A stretch of DNA of 64,000 bases, from positions 15,661,501 to 15,725,500 of the forward strand of contig JAEOAD010000040.1 in NCBI GenBank assembly GCA_036365145.1, in the 5' to 3' direction. Below the pieces are notes generated by a model, which saw nothing but the letters and a program-made list of their open reading frames with translations, did not search any database and had not been told where the DNA came from. The stretch comes from Orientallactaga sibirica. Lineage: Eukaryota; Chordata; Mammalia; Rodentia; Dipodidae. The position numbers and the translations under genes are program-made. Of the stretch, positions 32,710 through 43,994 are shown one piece after another (position 1 is the first letter of the stretch; each line of letters begins with the position of its first letter).

Positions 32710-32756
32710 CCTTCTGAGTGCTGGGATTACAGAAGTACACCACCATGGCCAGTTCA

Positions 32757-33419
32757 GCAAACATGCTGCGTGGCCATAGTGTTCGGGTAACAGTTCTGCA
32801 ATTGCTAGTTTCCCTTCCATGAGACAGCCTGGCTTCCTTGCTGGAAGCCAGCCTCCAGACCTGCCGAAAGCTTGCAGATGGCAGGACCTAGTGCAGCAGG
32901 TGGCCTGGAAGATAGGCCAGGACTCGGGGTGCTGTGATGCCTGGTGCTTTGTCTGAAGTCCCTGGGGACTCGGGACGCAAATTGAGGTTCCCCTTGCCCC
33001 TCCATTAACAAGGTGGCTGGATTTCCAACCTCTGCTGCAATGGAACAGGAACAAGCCATGGGTAGGGCACCACAGGGATTGTACAAACACAAAAAGTGGA
33101 TGGTTGAGGACTTGGGCCCAATTAAAGGAGCATCTGCTACTTAGGTTAGTGTCAAATTGGAAGGTGGATTGAATGCTACAAGATGGAGTTTGTCAAGAGA
33201 TGGGAGTGTCACTATTTCTGCATGAAATCATTTTGGTATTTTGATATTAGAGCAGAGTTAAAATAGGGCTTCTGGAAGAACTCAAGAATATCCCATCACG
33301 GGGATGCCTGTAGGTTTTCCTGGCATGAAGTCTCCTTGCTGGCTCTCCTCTGCCTGGCAACCAAAGACATCCTCCCGTGAAAGCGCTTGGCCTGGGGGCC
33401 CAGCCTCCTGCAGCATCCC
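32757..33419. other. No gene or clear repeat
   Basis: Unique-looking. Reverse open frames 32635-33090 and 32805-33092 overlap in different frames, and the first runs into the microsatellite. Confidence 0.5.
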
Positions 33420-33600
33420 ATCGACACTTGCTGAGCATCTGTACTCTGTGTGCCATGCTCTGTGCTCGGGGCTCGAGGGGATGAGCACACCGAGCTTAGG
33501 AAAATGCACTCCCCACAAGTTCACAGAACACACGAGCAGATCACAGGGGAAATGCTGCCTGAGGCAGGCTACCACAAGTTCCTCTCACTGCCTGGAAGGA
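33420..33600 (-). mobile_element. L2 3'-end fragment
   Basis: ttgctgagcatctgtactc, gtgtgccatgctctgtgc and ggggatgagcacaccgagc fit the reverse L2 3' end. Confidence 0.6.
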
Positions 33601-34218
33601 TGGAAGGATACAGGAGGGATCAGAGAGGACAACAAGGAAGTCCTCTTTGACCCTCGAGACACCACAGTGACCTGACAGGCCTCTCTTCAGTGACTTCAGA
33701 AAATCATAGCTTGACCAGGAATGCATTCATGGAAGTAGATTTGAGTATAAAACTGAAAACCAAACCAGTAAATATATATGACAATGAAATGACTCAGAAA
33801 GACTCCTTTGTATGCCGGGTGCTGTGGGGACACTGCCGTCCCCTTTCCAACAGGTGTAGAGAGGGTGTACATGGAGAAAACCCCACTGCAGCGTGACCTC
33901 AGCGTGTCTCTGATGAACCAGCGGCTGGTTTCATCACAACATTTCTCTGTGTCTTTGATTTGCACAGCTGGAAGCCAGATAGAGCAGCAGTGAGCTAGCT
34001 GCCGCCTCCTAGGGCCCCAGGTTCCAGATGAAGCAGGGAGCCAGCTTTCCCAGCCAGACCCGTCCACAACCAGTGAGCCCTGCTGTGTAGACAGACAGAC
34101 ATTTCACTTTGGCAAACTGAAAATGCCCTTTGCATTCTGCTGGTTTGCCCCATTAAAGGACCCCTTTGACCCAGGCCCAAACCTCAAGCTGGTCTCCATT
34201 TCTCTCCCCACCCCACCT
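33601..34218. other. No gene or clear repeat
   Basis: Unique-looking; overlapping open frames on both strands without recognisable domains. Confidence 0.5.
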
Positions 34219-34230
34219 CCGCCTCCCTTT

Positions 34231-34474
34231 TATTTTTTATAATGACTCCTTTCTTTTTTTTATTTTTATTTATTTATTTATTCATTAGAGACAGAGAGAG
34301 GGAGAGAGAGAAAGAATGAGAATGGGCGTGCCAGGGCCTCTAGCCACTGCTAACGGACTCCAGACACATGCGCCACCATGTGTATCTGGCTTACGTGGGA
34401 CCTGGAGAATCGAACCTGGGTCCTTAGGCTTCGCAGGCACGCGCCTTTAACCGCTAAGCCATCTCTCCAGTCCC
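34231..34474 (-). mobile_element. tRNA-derived SINE with 12-bp target duplication
   Basis: Flanks ccgcctcccttt at 34219-34230 and 34475-34486 are identical. The left end includes an unusual 20-odd bases (tattttttataatgactcc) before the T-rich tail, either tail drift or a 3' transduced piece. Confidence 0.94.
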
Positions 34475-34486
34475 CCGCCTCCCTTT

Positions 34487-34597
34487 GGTCTTTTTGAGAC
34501 CAAGCCTGCTGCCCTAGCTGACCTTAAGCTGCTGCGCTCTCCTGCCTCTGCCTCCTCTGTGCTGGGGTCACAGGCATGCACCGCCATACCCAGCTCG
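34487..34597 (-). mobile_element. B1 SINE, old and shortened
   Basis: Reverse B1 words cctgcctctgcctcctctgt and accgccatacccagc. The middle is diverged. Confidence 0.7.
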
Positions 34598-36225
34598 GCT
34601 GACCGTTCTATTATGTTATGATCCTCAGCAAATGAAAAGCCTTCTCAGCGATGCTGAAGGCAAGACCGGGGCTCGTCTCCAACCCTCTGGCTCTTCTCCA
34701 CAGCAGGCCTTGCTATGCCTCCTCTTAGGAGGATGACAGGAGACACACTCAGGGCTCTTTGCCTTTTCATCTCTGCCCCAGAAGGGTCGAGTGGCCCTAC
34801 CACCAACACCCGCCTGTGTTTTCCCAAGAGCTCTTTTATCCCCTGATCCACTCTACAACATCACAAAGCCTCTGTTTAAAGGCTGAGCGGGAGGAGAGCC
34901 TGAAGCTCCCTTCCGAAGCTACATGTGACGCCAACAACACACTATGCCTAGGCAATGGCCCAGGGGACATGCTTGTAGGCATAGAGTCCTAAAGATTGGC
35001 AACCTGCAGCATGGAGAGGGACCCTGAGTTTTGGGGGAAGTAGGTCAAGGTCCCCAGAACAAAACCTAGTCAGTAGCTTGCTGGAGTTGTCCTTCTGAAG
35101 CAAGACGGAAGTTAAATATTTGGAAACTGCCCGATGAGGTCTCCATTCTGAACATTGCAGATAGACACAAGCTCTCACTTTGGGGTTTGAAAAAAGACTG
35201 ACTTGGGCTTCAGTGAATAGTTTCCAGCCCACTGCTAGAATGCAGCCTGATCTGCTCCCTCTGCCCTGGGTCCTGGCTGTGGACCTCACTCCTCCCTCAC
35301 AGGAGGAGGCTGTCTGCATGGGGAGGAGCAATAGATGAAGACAACCTAATTGTTCTTGGCAAGAACCATGGTGTGCGTTGCTGTGAGGGTCGGAGAATCG
35401 TAAATAATTGAGCATTCTGCTTCTCTGAGATGCAATGGGCTAGTCTCATTAGAATTTCCATTTATTCTCTCTCTTTTCTCATCCCAAGCTCCATATACCT
35501 TTATCACTGATCACCCCTGAAGCCAACATCTTCCTTTCTAGTCCTCAGAAAGGAAGGGAGGGGAGCCCTCTCCATGGAAACATGGAACCCATTGCATTGG
35601 TATGTAAGGATGCTAAGATGCAGAAACGGGGACGTCTTGAAAGCTGAAACATGAAAGAGCATTTTAAAAAGGGAAAATGACTCCAATGTGTTTCCAATAT
35701 GCATGGTGCAGGAAACGGTGGAGGCTCCAGCGACGCTCGGGCCATCCTCTCCAGCTGGAAGGTGTTTATCACTGTTCAGTTAAACACCGCACATCACATC
35801 TCTAGGTCTTTGCTTCAGCCAGAGGCCAGGGGGTCCGAATGGCTATAGAGACATGGAATGTCATCACAGCCCTGTGGGCCCCTCTGTCTCCTTGTAAACC
35901 TGCACCCAAGTCTAGGACTTGTCTGACTCGGGCTGTGGATGTGGGAGCAAGCACTTCCACTATCAAGTTGAACTTTTGTTTGGGCCTTATTCTTTGTAAA
36001 CTAGACACTGTGGAAGAAAGTGAGTCAAAGACCATAACAATACTTCACCAGTGGCTTCGTGCTGTATCGGCACTGGAGGGACTGGGCAACCCCAGACCTC
36101 ACACACAGGGCACAGCATGTACCCTAGATGCCTATGGAACTCTGTGATAGCCAGTTACTAACACCTGCCTCCTGGCTTAGACACCTTCACGTCTCTTTTC
36201 CCCCCCTCTAACTCTTCTTTTTTTT
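34598..36225. other. No gene or clear repeat (1.6 kb)
   Basis: Unique-looking DNA. The reverse open frame 34948-35415 (155 codons) and the forward one 35839-36147 lack recognisable domains. Confidence 0.5.
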
Positions 36226-36237
36226 CATTTTACTCTT

Positions 36238-36460
36238 TTTAAATATTTTTAAATTTTTTATTTATTTATTTGAGAGAAAGAGGCAAGTAGAGAGAGAAAG
36301 GGAGAGAGAATGGGTGCACTAGAGCCTCTAGCTGCTGCAAACGAACTCCAGATGCATGCACCACCTTGTGCATCTGGCTTACATGGGCCCTGGGGAATCA
36401 AACCTGGATCCTTTGGCTTTTCAGGCAAACGCCTTAACCACTAAGCAATCTCTTCAGCCC
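36238..36460 (-). mobile_element. tRNA-derived SINE
   Basis: Complete reverse-strand copy. cattttactctttt on the left and cattttattttatttt on the right suggest an aged target duplication. Confidence 0.92.
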
Positions 36461-36493
36461 CATTTTATTTTATTTTGTAAAAGGTTATACTCA

Positions 36494-36640
36494 GCCAGGT
36501 GTGGTGGCGCACGCCTTTAATCCCAGCACTCGGGAGGCAGAGGTAGGATCGCCATGAGTTTGAGGCCACCCTGAGAATACAGAGTGAATTCCAGGCCAGC
36601 CTGGGCTAGACCGAGACCCTACCTTGAAAAACAAAAACTC
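36494..36640 (+). mobile_element. B1 SINE
   Basis: gccaggtgtggtggcgcacg through to accttgaaaaacaaaaac; near full length. Confidence 0.94.
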
Positions 36641-37085
36641 CTTCCCTTGCCCCAGCTCCTCAGTGAGGCTGTGGTGTTCACTGTGGGTCTTGAAGGCTTC
36701 AGTCAATCTCTGTCAGGGGTGGGGATCATGCTCCAGGATGTTCCTGCCCACTCTGTGGCTCTCACGATCTTTCTGTCCTCTTGCCTACAATATTCCTTGA
36801 GCCATGGCAGCCTGTTCGCAGTCTGATTTAGTGTTGAGCTCTCTGTAGCCTCTGGATTTCTGCTTTGATGGTTTTGATTGACCACAGTGTCTGTCACCAT
36901 CACCTTGGAGCTGGTTGTCAGGGTAGCGGTGGGAGCAGCACTCATTTAGCTGCTTCTTCTGCAATGTCTTCTGGGCCCCAGCAGGTATGGTAGAGGAGAA
37001 ATATCTTATTGCAGGCAATCAGTCTTTTCTTGTCTTATTGAGGGAACTTGGGTCTCCTCAGCTTTCTCTGCCATTTGTAAAATAA
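36641..37085. other. No gene or clear repeat
   Basis: Unique-looking DNA with short reverse open frames only. Confidence 0.5.
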
Positions 37086-37095
37086 AACAGATTCT

Positions 37096-37247
37096 TGGGA
37101 CTGGAGAAATGGCTTAGTGGTTAAGGTACTTGCCTGTGAAGCCTAAGGATCCAGGTTCTATTCCCCAGTATCCACGTAAGCCAAATGCACAAGAGACACT
37201 TGCATCTGGACTTATTTGCAGTGGCTAAAGGCCCTGGTGCACCCATA

Positions 37248-37293
<46 letters not shown>

Positions 37294-37327
37294 CTCTCTC
37301 TCTCAAATAGATAAGTGAAATATTTAG
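37096..37327 (+). mobile_element. tRNA-derived SINE with (TC)n, 10-bp target duplication
   Basis: Flanks aacagattct at 37086-37095 and 37328-37337 are identical. (TC)n at about 37255-37305. The A-rich tail is short and the B box is changed (ggttctattcc). Confidence 0.94.
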
Positions 37328-37446
37328 AACAGATTCTCCACCTCTTGTCTTTCCCTTTCCTTGGAGATGGGGTGGAAAGGTGGTAAGTTCTTCAATAGCA
37401 GCTCTCAGTAAGCTTTATCAAAAGTCATGAGGATTGGATTATGCAC

Positions 37447-37820
37447 TGTTTAATTTTCTCATCCCTGGGAACAAACACCTGACAAGAAGCAATTTAAGGG
37501 AGGAAAGATTTATTCTGGTTCGCCATGTGAGAGGAGATATCCCATCGTGTCACAGTGGGCATGGCTCCTGAGGCCATGTAGCTGCAGGAGCTGGCAGCAG
37601 TTGCTTTTTCACATAGAACCCATCAGGGAGCAGAGAGACCAGAATAGGAAGTGGGGCTGGACTATAACCTTCAATGCCTGCCCAGGAGACCCATGTCCTC
37701 CATCCAGCTAGACCCCACCTCCTAAAGGTTCTAGAACCTTCCAAAACAGCACCACCAGGTGGGCACTGAGTGTTTAAACACTGAAACCTTTGTGGGACAT
37801 TTTGCATTGAAACTAGAACA
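37447..37820 (-). mobile_element. MaLR-type LTR, reverse orientation
   Basis: Starts TG, ends CA. Reverse 3' region aacaaacacctgacaagaag, caatttaagggaggaaag and tttattctgg, then ccaaaacagcaccaccaggt near the right end, matching the copy at 9148. No target duplication was found. Confidence 0.65.
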
Positions 37821-37930
37821 GGTTCTGTATGAACTTTATTCCTTTTTGTGTCCTACTTGGGGCAGACATGGTGCTGAGAGGTAGTCAAACAGAAATAAAT
37901 CAGTACTTGCTCTTAAGAAACCAAATCTAG

Positions 37931-38133
37931 GGCTGGAGAGATGACTTAGTTAAGGTTAAGGCACTTGCTTGTGAAGCCTAAGGACCCAGGTTTAATTCCT
38001 CAGTAACAATGTAAGCCAGATGCACATGGTGGTGCATGCATCTGGAGTTTGTTTGCGGTGACTAGAGGCCCTGGGGCACCCATTCTCTTTCTGTGTCAAA
38101 TAAGTAAATAAAAATAAAATACTTAAAAAAAAT
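37931..38133 (+). mobile_element. tRNA-derived SINE joined to a B1
   Basis: Full-length copy whose A-rich tail (aaaatacttaaaaaaaa) runs directly into a B1. The head carries a small duplication (taaggttaagg). Confidence 0.93.
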
Positions 38134-38283
38134 AGAGCTGAGCGTGGTGGTGCACACCTTTAATCCCAGCACTGGGGAGGCAGAAGTAGGAGGATCACCA
38201 TGAGTTAAAGGACACCCTGAGACTACATAGTGAATTCCAGGTCAGCCTGGGCTAGAGTGAGACCCTTGAAAAACCAAGCAAAA
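38134..38283 (+). mobile_element. B1 SINE, tail expanded into purine tract
   Basis: Complete B1 in the same orientation as the SINE to its left, ending gaaaaaccaagc. Confidence 0.94.
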
Positions 38284-38371
38284 AAAGAAAGAAGGAAGGA
38301 AAGAAAGAAAGAAAGAAAGAAAGGAAGGAAGGAAGGAAGGAAGGAAGGAAGGAAGGAAGGAAGAAAGGAAA
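38284..38371. repeat. (GAAA)n/(GGAA)n purine microsatellite
   Basis: All-purine run of about 85 bases at the 3' end of the B1, mixing GAAA and GGAA units. Confidence 0.97.
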
Positions 38372-38375
38372 TCTA

Positions 38376-38796
38376 AAAGAGAAGAGACACATTTACTCTA
38401 TGCCATCAGTTTGCTTCCTTTCTTAAAATAGCTATATTTATAAGTGAATTAACTTCTCCTTCGACAGATGGTGGTGGAATCATTAGCTCAGTAGTTTATG
38501 GATTTTTATGATGATGATAAATACACTGGATGGTGTTACACAGGTGCAGAGGCCCTCACTCTTCCCTACTACTTAGGACTGGGTGTCTGCATGGGAAACA
38601 GTGAAAGCAGAGATTCCTACTCTTGCTTGCTCGATGGCATCTCACAGTGGACAGGACTTTGTTCAGCAGTGTGACACATGTGGAGATCAAGCAGGAAGAA
38701 GGGCGAGAGCTCAGGAGTCGAAGTGTGGCAGCCCCTTCCCTCAAATTATAAGGGAGCTGTTTGCCTTGGTCTGCTCATCTCGAAAAGATGGTCTCT
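38376..38796. other. No gene or clear repeat
   Basis: Unique-looking DNA. Confidence 0.5.
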
Positions 38797-38972
38797 GTGC
38801 TGGGGAGATGGCTCAGCAGCTAAACGTACTTGACTGCAAAGCCTGCTGGCTCAGGTTCAATTCCCAGCATCTATATAAAACCAAATAAAAAAATGGCACA
38901 AGCATCTGGAGTTCAGTGGCAAGAGGCCCTGGCATGCCCAAGCTCATGTGCTCCCTCTCTCTCTCTCTCTAA

Positions 38973-39019
<47 letters not shown>

Positions 39020-39034
39020 AAATAAATAAATAAA
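38797..39034 (+). mobile_element. tRNA-derived SINE with long (AAAT)n tail
   Basis: Head gctggggagatggctcagc, body with a small deletion (gttcagtggcaagaggccc), tail of about 16 AAAT units (38970-39034). Flanks gatggtctctg and agtggtctgtg may be an aged target duplication. Confidence 0.93.
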
Positions 39035-39992
39035 AAGTGGTCTGTGGTTCAGCAGGCCAGGTAATCTCCAGATTCCTTGAAGCTCACTCTCTACCCTTGA
39101 CAAAGGTGGGCTATGCTACCAGAAAGCTCGGTCCATCTGCCTGCAGTGCCGGCAGGGCCACACGGAAGACCCAGTTCTCCAGAATTAAACCCTGTTCTTC
39201 CCACCTCCCTTTTATAATTTCCGGGTGGTCAGAGGCAATGTGCATACTGGGGCAGTGGGTGTTTCAGAAAAATAAAGGAGGAAGGACCAAATAGGGAATC
39301 CTTTAAATTTGGTCACAATCCATGCCACATTGGCCTAGAATATTTGGGCTCCTCAAGGCACTTGTGTGATGCTCAGACTTCGGGGATAGCTTTTCATCTT
39401 TCTCCCAAGTATTAAAGGGAGCTGCTGCTTCCACTCCTGTCTGGGGGGAGCTGCTCCTCTGAGCCAGAGCGACCTCTAGTGCCACCCTGCCCCAACTTCA
39501 GTGTGGAGTGGAGCAGCCGCTGGAAGGGACGTGGGGATCAGCAAGGCCTGCACTAAGTGACACCCCCCAGCCCCGTCAACTGTATGACATCCCTTATTAT
39601 CCCCCACACTTCCTCTGTCTCCAGCTCTTTTCTCTAGAGGGTAATGTTGCCAAGGACAGAGAGGTCTGAACCATGTCATTCTCACAGGGAGCGGACCCGT
39701 CCTAGAGTCACGCTAAGTCCAGCTAATGTTCTGGCCATTTTCATCATCACAGTTTGGAAACTTGGGGTGGAAATGCAGCCATGTTGTCAACTTGTCCCTG
39801 GCATCTGTGCAGTGGCATTTTCTTTCCACCACACAGTCTATGAGTGCCAGCCCCTTACCGCTGCCTGTCTCTCCCATCATCTTCAAGTAGTCGTTTCAAG
39901 GAGAGAAACAACACGTATATTACACCGAGCTCCCAAGCACAGGGTGGCCAAAGCAGAGAGCGGCTTTTAACAAACTATAGACATGATAGCTG
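39035..39992. other. No gene or clear repeat
   Basis: Unique-looking; no recognisable protein in the 85-108 codon open frames. Confidence 0.5.
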
Positions 39993-40150
39993 AAGCCGGG
40001 CGTGGCGGCGCACACCTTTAATCTCAGTACTCGGGAGGCAGAGGTAGGAGGATCTCCATGAGTTCGAGGCCACCGTGAGTCTACATAGTGAATTCCAGGT
40101 CAGCCTGGGCTAGAGTGAGACCCTGCCTTGAAAAACCAAGACCAAAACAA
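39993..40150 (+). mobile_element. B1 SINE, little diverged
   Basis: gaagccgggcgtggcggcgc through gaccctgccttgaaaaacc; close to the consensus implied by the other copies here. Confidence 0.95.
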
Positions 40151-40636
40151 AATAAAAAAGAAATGATCACTGAAAGTCTTGAGAGTGGCTTTGAGATATG
40201 CTTCCTGTCAGCCACCGCAGGTATGTGGATGGTTTACTTGTAACACATAAACAAAATACCTAATTAAAGAAAAACTACTTTTAAGAGCATGCTTTTTGAG
40301 GCCACCTAGAGAAAAGAATATCTTATAGAGACACAGACAGTTTTTGGGTTTCTACCCCACCTCATTCCAAAAGAATTTGAAATAGCTTTGGGACAAATAG
40401 GCAGATGGAACCATCCGAACTCCAAGTTTTAGCGGCAGGATGGCTTCCTTACTGCACAGGCCCCTTCCCAGCTACAGCAACATCCCGGCTTCCCTTAAAG
40501 TGGAAGAGGCTTCACTCACAAGGTGGTGGGTAGAGCTGTGTGCAGACAGTATGAGGCTGTTATGTTCAGCTGTGGGACTTTAGAAGCCAGGCTGCCATCT
40601 GTATCTGGGATCACTTCCTTTACCTTACCTTTCCTG
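40151..40636. other. No gene or clear repeat
   Basis: Unique-looking DNA. Confidence 0.5.
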
Positions 40637-40645
40637 GAGTTTCAT

Positions 40646-40836
40646 TTTTTAAAATATGATATTTATTTAAGAGACACAGAGAATGGGCGCGCCAGGGCCT
40701 CTAGCTACTGCGAATGAACTCCAGACACATGCACCCCCTTGTGCATCTGTCTTTACGTGGATCCTGGGGAATCAAGCCTGGGTCCTTTGGCTTTGTAGGC
40801 AAGTGCCTTAACTGCTAAGACATCTCTCCAGCCCCA
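40646..40836 (-). mobile_element. tRNA-derived SINE lacking a simple-repeat tract
   Basis: Flanks gagtttcat at 40637-40645 and 40837-40845 are identical. The purine tract is reduced to a few bases, so the copy is only about 190 bp. Confidence 0.94.
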
Positions 40837-41044
40837 GAGTTTCATCTCTGAGGTAGTTGGCCTTAGGGCCAACTCCATTCTCAAAACGTGTATTTTGGTG
40901 CACTTCCAGGCTCTGGAACCTTCTACCCTTGTTCTAGTACTCTTGGTGGTGGTGGGCGGTGATCTCCTTTCCACTCTAATCCCTCCCGCTAAAGTGGCAA
41001 GAAAGTGAACATAGAATTCAACAGATCTGAGCAATGAATTTCCC

Positions 41045-41230
41045 AGTTTGCCTATGTGTGTGTGTAGAGTATGTGTGACATGGTATATTATGTGTGGCAC
41101 TTGCACATATGTGTGCAGAAGCACATGTGCCATATGTGTGCATATAGAGGTCAAAGGAGAACCCTTCTTTATTGTCATCTACATAGTTCCTTGAGATAGG
41201 GGCTGGCCCTCCACTAGGATCTGACATCTC
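41045..41230 (-). mobile_element. B3-like SINE 3' part
   Basis: TG-rich stretch followed by gcatatagaggtcaaaggag and agttccttgagatagggg, as in the reverse B3 3' half; the head is not recognised. Confidence 0.55.
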
Positions 41231-41927
41231 TCCAAACCTAAGTTTGCCATTTGTCACCCTGGAAGCCTTGACAACTCTCAATGTCCTTATGTTTAAGTGG
41301 GGGGGGGGCAAGAGTCCCAGCCCAAGGGTACGGATGAGGCTGGAGTGAGATAGCACCCTCAGAGTGCTTCACACAGCGCCTCTCTCACCTGTAAACAGTT
41401 GCCACCCGAGCCCACTGGATACCAGTCGCACAGTTCATGAGACTCCCCTGTGCTCAGCCACTCTTCCTCCTCAGAAACTCTCTGGACCTCTCCCCATTTC
41501 CTGCCTCCCCTCTGCGTGACCTGACTTCACTTGCGCGCTCGGCCTTCATGTCCTCCTGCAGCCCAGGCTGCTCCTCGTCCACCCACTCCCTCTGACCCGC
41601 CTCTGGCTCTGACAGAGTGCAGATGAAACCACGTGGAAGAGCCGTAGCGGCGAGCACGCCTTCTAGACTGCTGCATTTCTCTTATTGGCAGAGCCAGCAC
41701 TTTCAGTGGTTCGTGACTGTTGCTTTTTTTGTTGGTCTGATATTGACTACAAAACTATCTGTCTTCATTTTAGAAAACCTTGGCAAAAAGGGTAAATCAG
41801 ACAGGCATGGTGAGGATGGTCTGAGACAGTGGCTAGAAATTGCTTGTGCTCTAACAAGGGAGGACCATCCAGTGTGAGATCGTACACGTGCCATCGTCGA
41901 CACCCATCCAGCTTGGAGACCTACCTG
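41231..41927. other. No gene; CpG-richer patch near 41515-41670
   Basis: Several CpGs (ttgcgcgctcggcc, gtagcggcgagcacgcc), but too few and too short for a clear CpG island. Confidence 0.45.
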
Positions 41928-42050
41928 TGTGGCTTTTCCACTTAGGCAGGTCGTGTGCCTCAGTTTTGGTATCTGAAAACTGGAAATAATGGTAGGCTGC
42001 CTCACCTTCCGGCTTGGCCTGGACTCGCTAATGCAGTACACAAGCTGTGC
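41928..42050 (+). mobile_element. MIR SINE, diverged
   Basis: gtgtgcctcagttttggtatc, gaaaactggaaataatgg and taggctgcctcacc match the MIR core and 3' half. Confidence 0.6.
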
Positions 42051-42217
42051 GAGTGCATGAAGAGCATTCGAGAAAGCAGTTCCCTTTTCGTAGGTACAGA
42101 AGGGACAGTGAGGGCTAGCACGGTGCTGCAAAGCAAGACCAGCAGAAACACTAGGCATGTGCCGATCGGAGTAACTCAGGCCCTGCAAAGTTTTGCGGAA
42201 GCTTCACCTTTACTTGT

Positions 42218-42797
42218 TTTATTTTCATGTGTATGTGTGCCCTGTGCATGTATGTGTGTTTGCTTGCATGTGGACTCACATGTGCGCATGTATGTACAGG
42301 CCAGAGGTTGAGGGCGGGTGTCTTTCTCCATTGCTCTTCACCTTTATTCTTTTTTTGACATTTTAAAAAATATTTTATTTATTTATTTGAGAGAGAGAAA
42401 GAGGCAGGGAGAGAGAGAATGGGCACACCAGGGCCTCCAGCCACTGCAAATGAACTCCAGGTGCATGTGCCCCCTTGTGCATCTGACTTATATGGGTCCT
42501 GGAGAATCAAACTGGGATCCTTTGGTTTTGCAGGCAGATGCCTTCACCACTAAGCCATCTCTCCAGCCCCACCTTTATTGAGGCAGGGCTCCCACCTGAG
42601 CCCACAGCTTGCCGACCCAGCTAATCCACCAGGTCTGAGGATCCCCTGCCTGCCTCTACCTCCCATGCACTGGGAGGATGGGCATGCATGCCACCATGCC
42701 CAACCCTGCGTTTACATGGGTTCTGGACATCTGAAGTCCGGTCCTCGTGCTTCTGTGACAGGCATTTTCTCCACTGAACTATCTCCCCGGCTCCAAG
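42218..42797 (-). mobile_element. B3-type SINE split by a younger SINE
   Basis: Left piece 42218-42338 (TG-rich end, gtacaggccagaggttgag) and right piece 42580-42797 (tgcctctacctcccatgcac, ttctggacatctgaagtcc, ctccactgaactatctcc) belong to one reverse B3. Confidence 0.75.
42349..42569 (-). mobile_element. tRNA-derived SINE nested in B3, 10-bp target duplication
   Basis: Flanks cacctttatt at 42339-42348 and 42570-42579 are identical and lie inside the B3. Confidence 0.95.
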
Positions 42798-43272
42798 CAA
42801 CGCATTTGCAATCAACCTCAAAGGTAGGAAGATGGCTTTCTTATCAGAGCCAATCCTCCCTTCATGAGCCACTGAGTCAGTCAAGACATCTTTGTCTCTG
42901 TGACCCGTGGTTCAGCATAAATGAGTGTGTTAACTTAGGCTGCCACGTCACGTCATCTAGCCAGTGCCACAGGAGATTATCTGAGAGCACTTGGAGGAAT
43001 GATAGATCACATCTAGCCTGTTTATGCAAGCAGCAATGATGAGGAAGAGGTGGAGAAGGCATGAAGAATGAGAGGGTGAGGCCAGAACAGGCAATGTGAA
43101 GACGGGAGGGGGGGCTCAGCCTGCAGGTACATGGAGGGAGGCACTGAGGGTGGAGGGCTCTCAGGAGAGCAAAGAAGAGGATCACTATTACCCAACAGAT
43201 GAATTGGGACTTTGAGAAAACAAAATGAACCAGGCAGATTGGGGAAAAATGGGATTAAAAACAAAGAAAACA
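42798..43272. other. No gene or clear repeat
   Basis: Unique-looking DNA. Open frames on both strands overlap without recognisable domains. Confidence 0.5.
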
Positions 43273-43475
43273 AGCCAGGTGTGGTGGTGCACACCTTTAG
43301 TCCCAGCACTCCCAGAGGCAGAGGGAGGAGGATCACCGTGAGTTTGAGGCCACCCTGAGACTACATGGTGAATTCCAGGTCAGCCTGGGCTAAAGCTAGA
43401 CCCTACCTCAAAAAATTTGAAAAAAGAAAAGAAAAGAAGAAAGAAAGGAAAAGAAAAGAAAGAAAAAAGAAAACA
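43273..43475 (+). mobile_element. B1 SINE with purine-rich tail
   Basis: gccaggtgtggtggtgcaca to ccctacctcaaaaaatttg, then an irregular GAAAA/GAAA tract to about 43475. Confidence 0.93.
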
Positions 43476-43994
43476 GAGATCAGGGAGAATGTAATTCACC
43501 ATCAAAGTGGAAAACTCACATCATGAAATGACATCACATCTAACAAAGGAGCCGGGGTCTGTGTGATAGGATTGCCCACTCTTCTGCAGGCACTTCTGGG
43601 AGCATCCTGTGACATTTTTATTTTACATTTATACCAAATATACTAAGGAAACCTACAGTACCTTTATCATATCTTGACTTCCTAAGTGGGAATATTTCAA
43701 GTGCTGAAATGCTGCAGTATGATGTCACAGTATGATGCATTATGTGTATTTTCTGGGAAACTACAGTGTGGATAAAGGCAAGACGGATGTGAGGTTTTAG
43801 TAAGTATTTTTTTAAATCACCTCTCCACAGTGTGCTTTATCAATAGTGATCCTCTTAGATCAATAAACGGATGCTTACTGCACCAAAAGATGTTAAAGGA
43901 CTTACCCACATAGCACTCGCGTAACTAGGGACGTCGTCCACACGCGTCCTGCTCCAGGCTTCGATCAACCTCCGTGTTCAACCTGCAGAAACAG
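43476..43994. other. No gene or clear repeat
   Basis: AT-rich unique DNA. tgcagtatgatgtcacagtatgatgcat-like words near 43710-43740 show a short local direct repeat (agtatgatg). Confidence 0.5.

Larger units (their letters stand above)
32385..32756 (-). mobile_element. B1 SINE split by a younger SINE and carrying a microsatellite
   Basis: Left piece 32385-32429 (tactatgtagccctaggttg) and right piece 32626-32756 (ttctgagtgctgggattac, caccaccatggcc) form one reverse B1. Between them lies a tRNA-derived SINE, and the right piece holds a pyrimidine microsatellite where B1 normally reads ctgcctctgcctcc. Confidence 0.8.

Noticed and set aside
41515..41670. CpG island promoter
   Set aside because: CpG enrichment is short and mild, with no associated exon or transcription signals visible.
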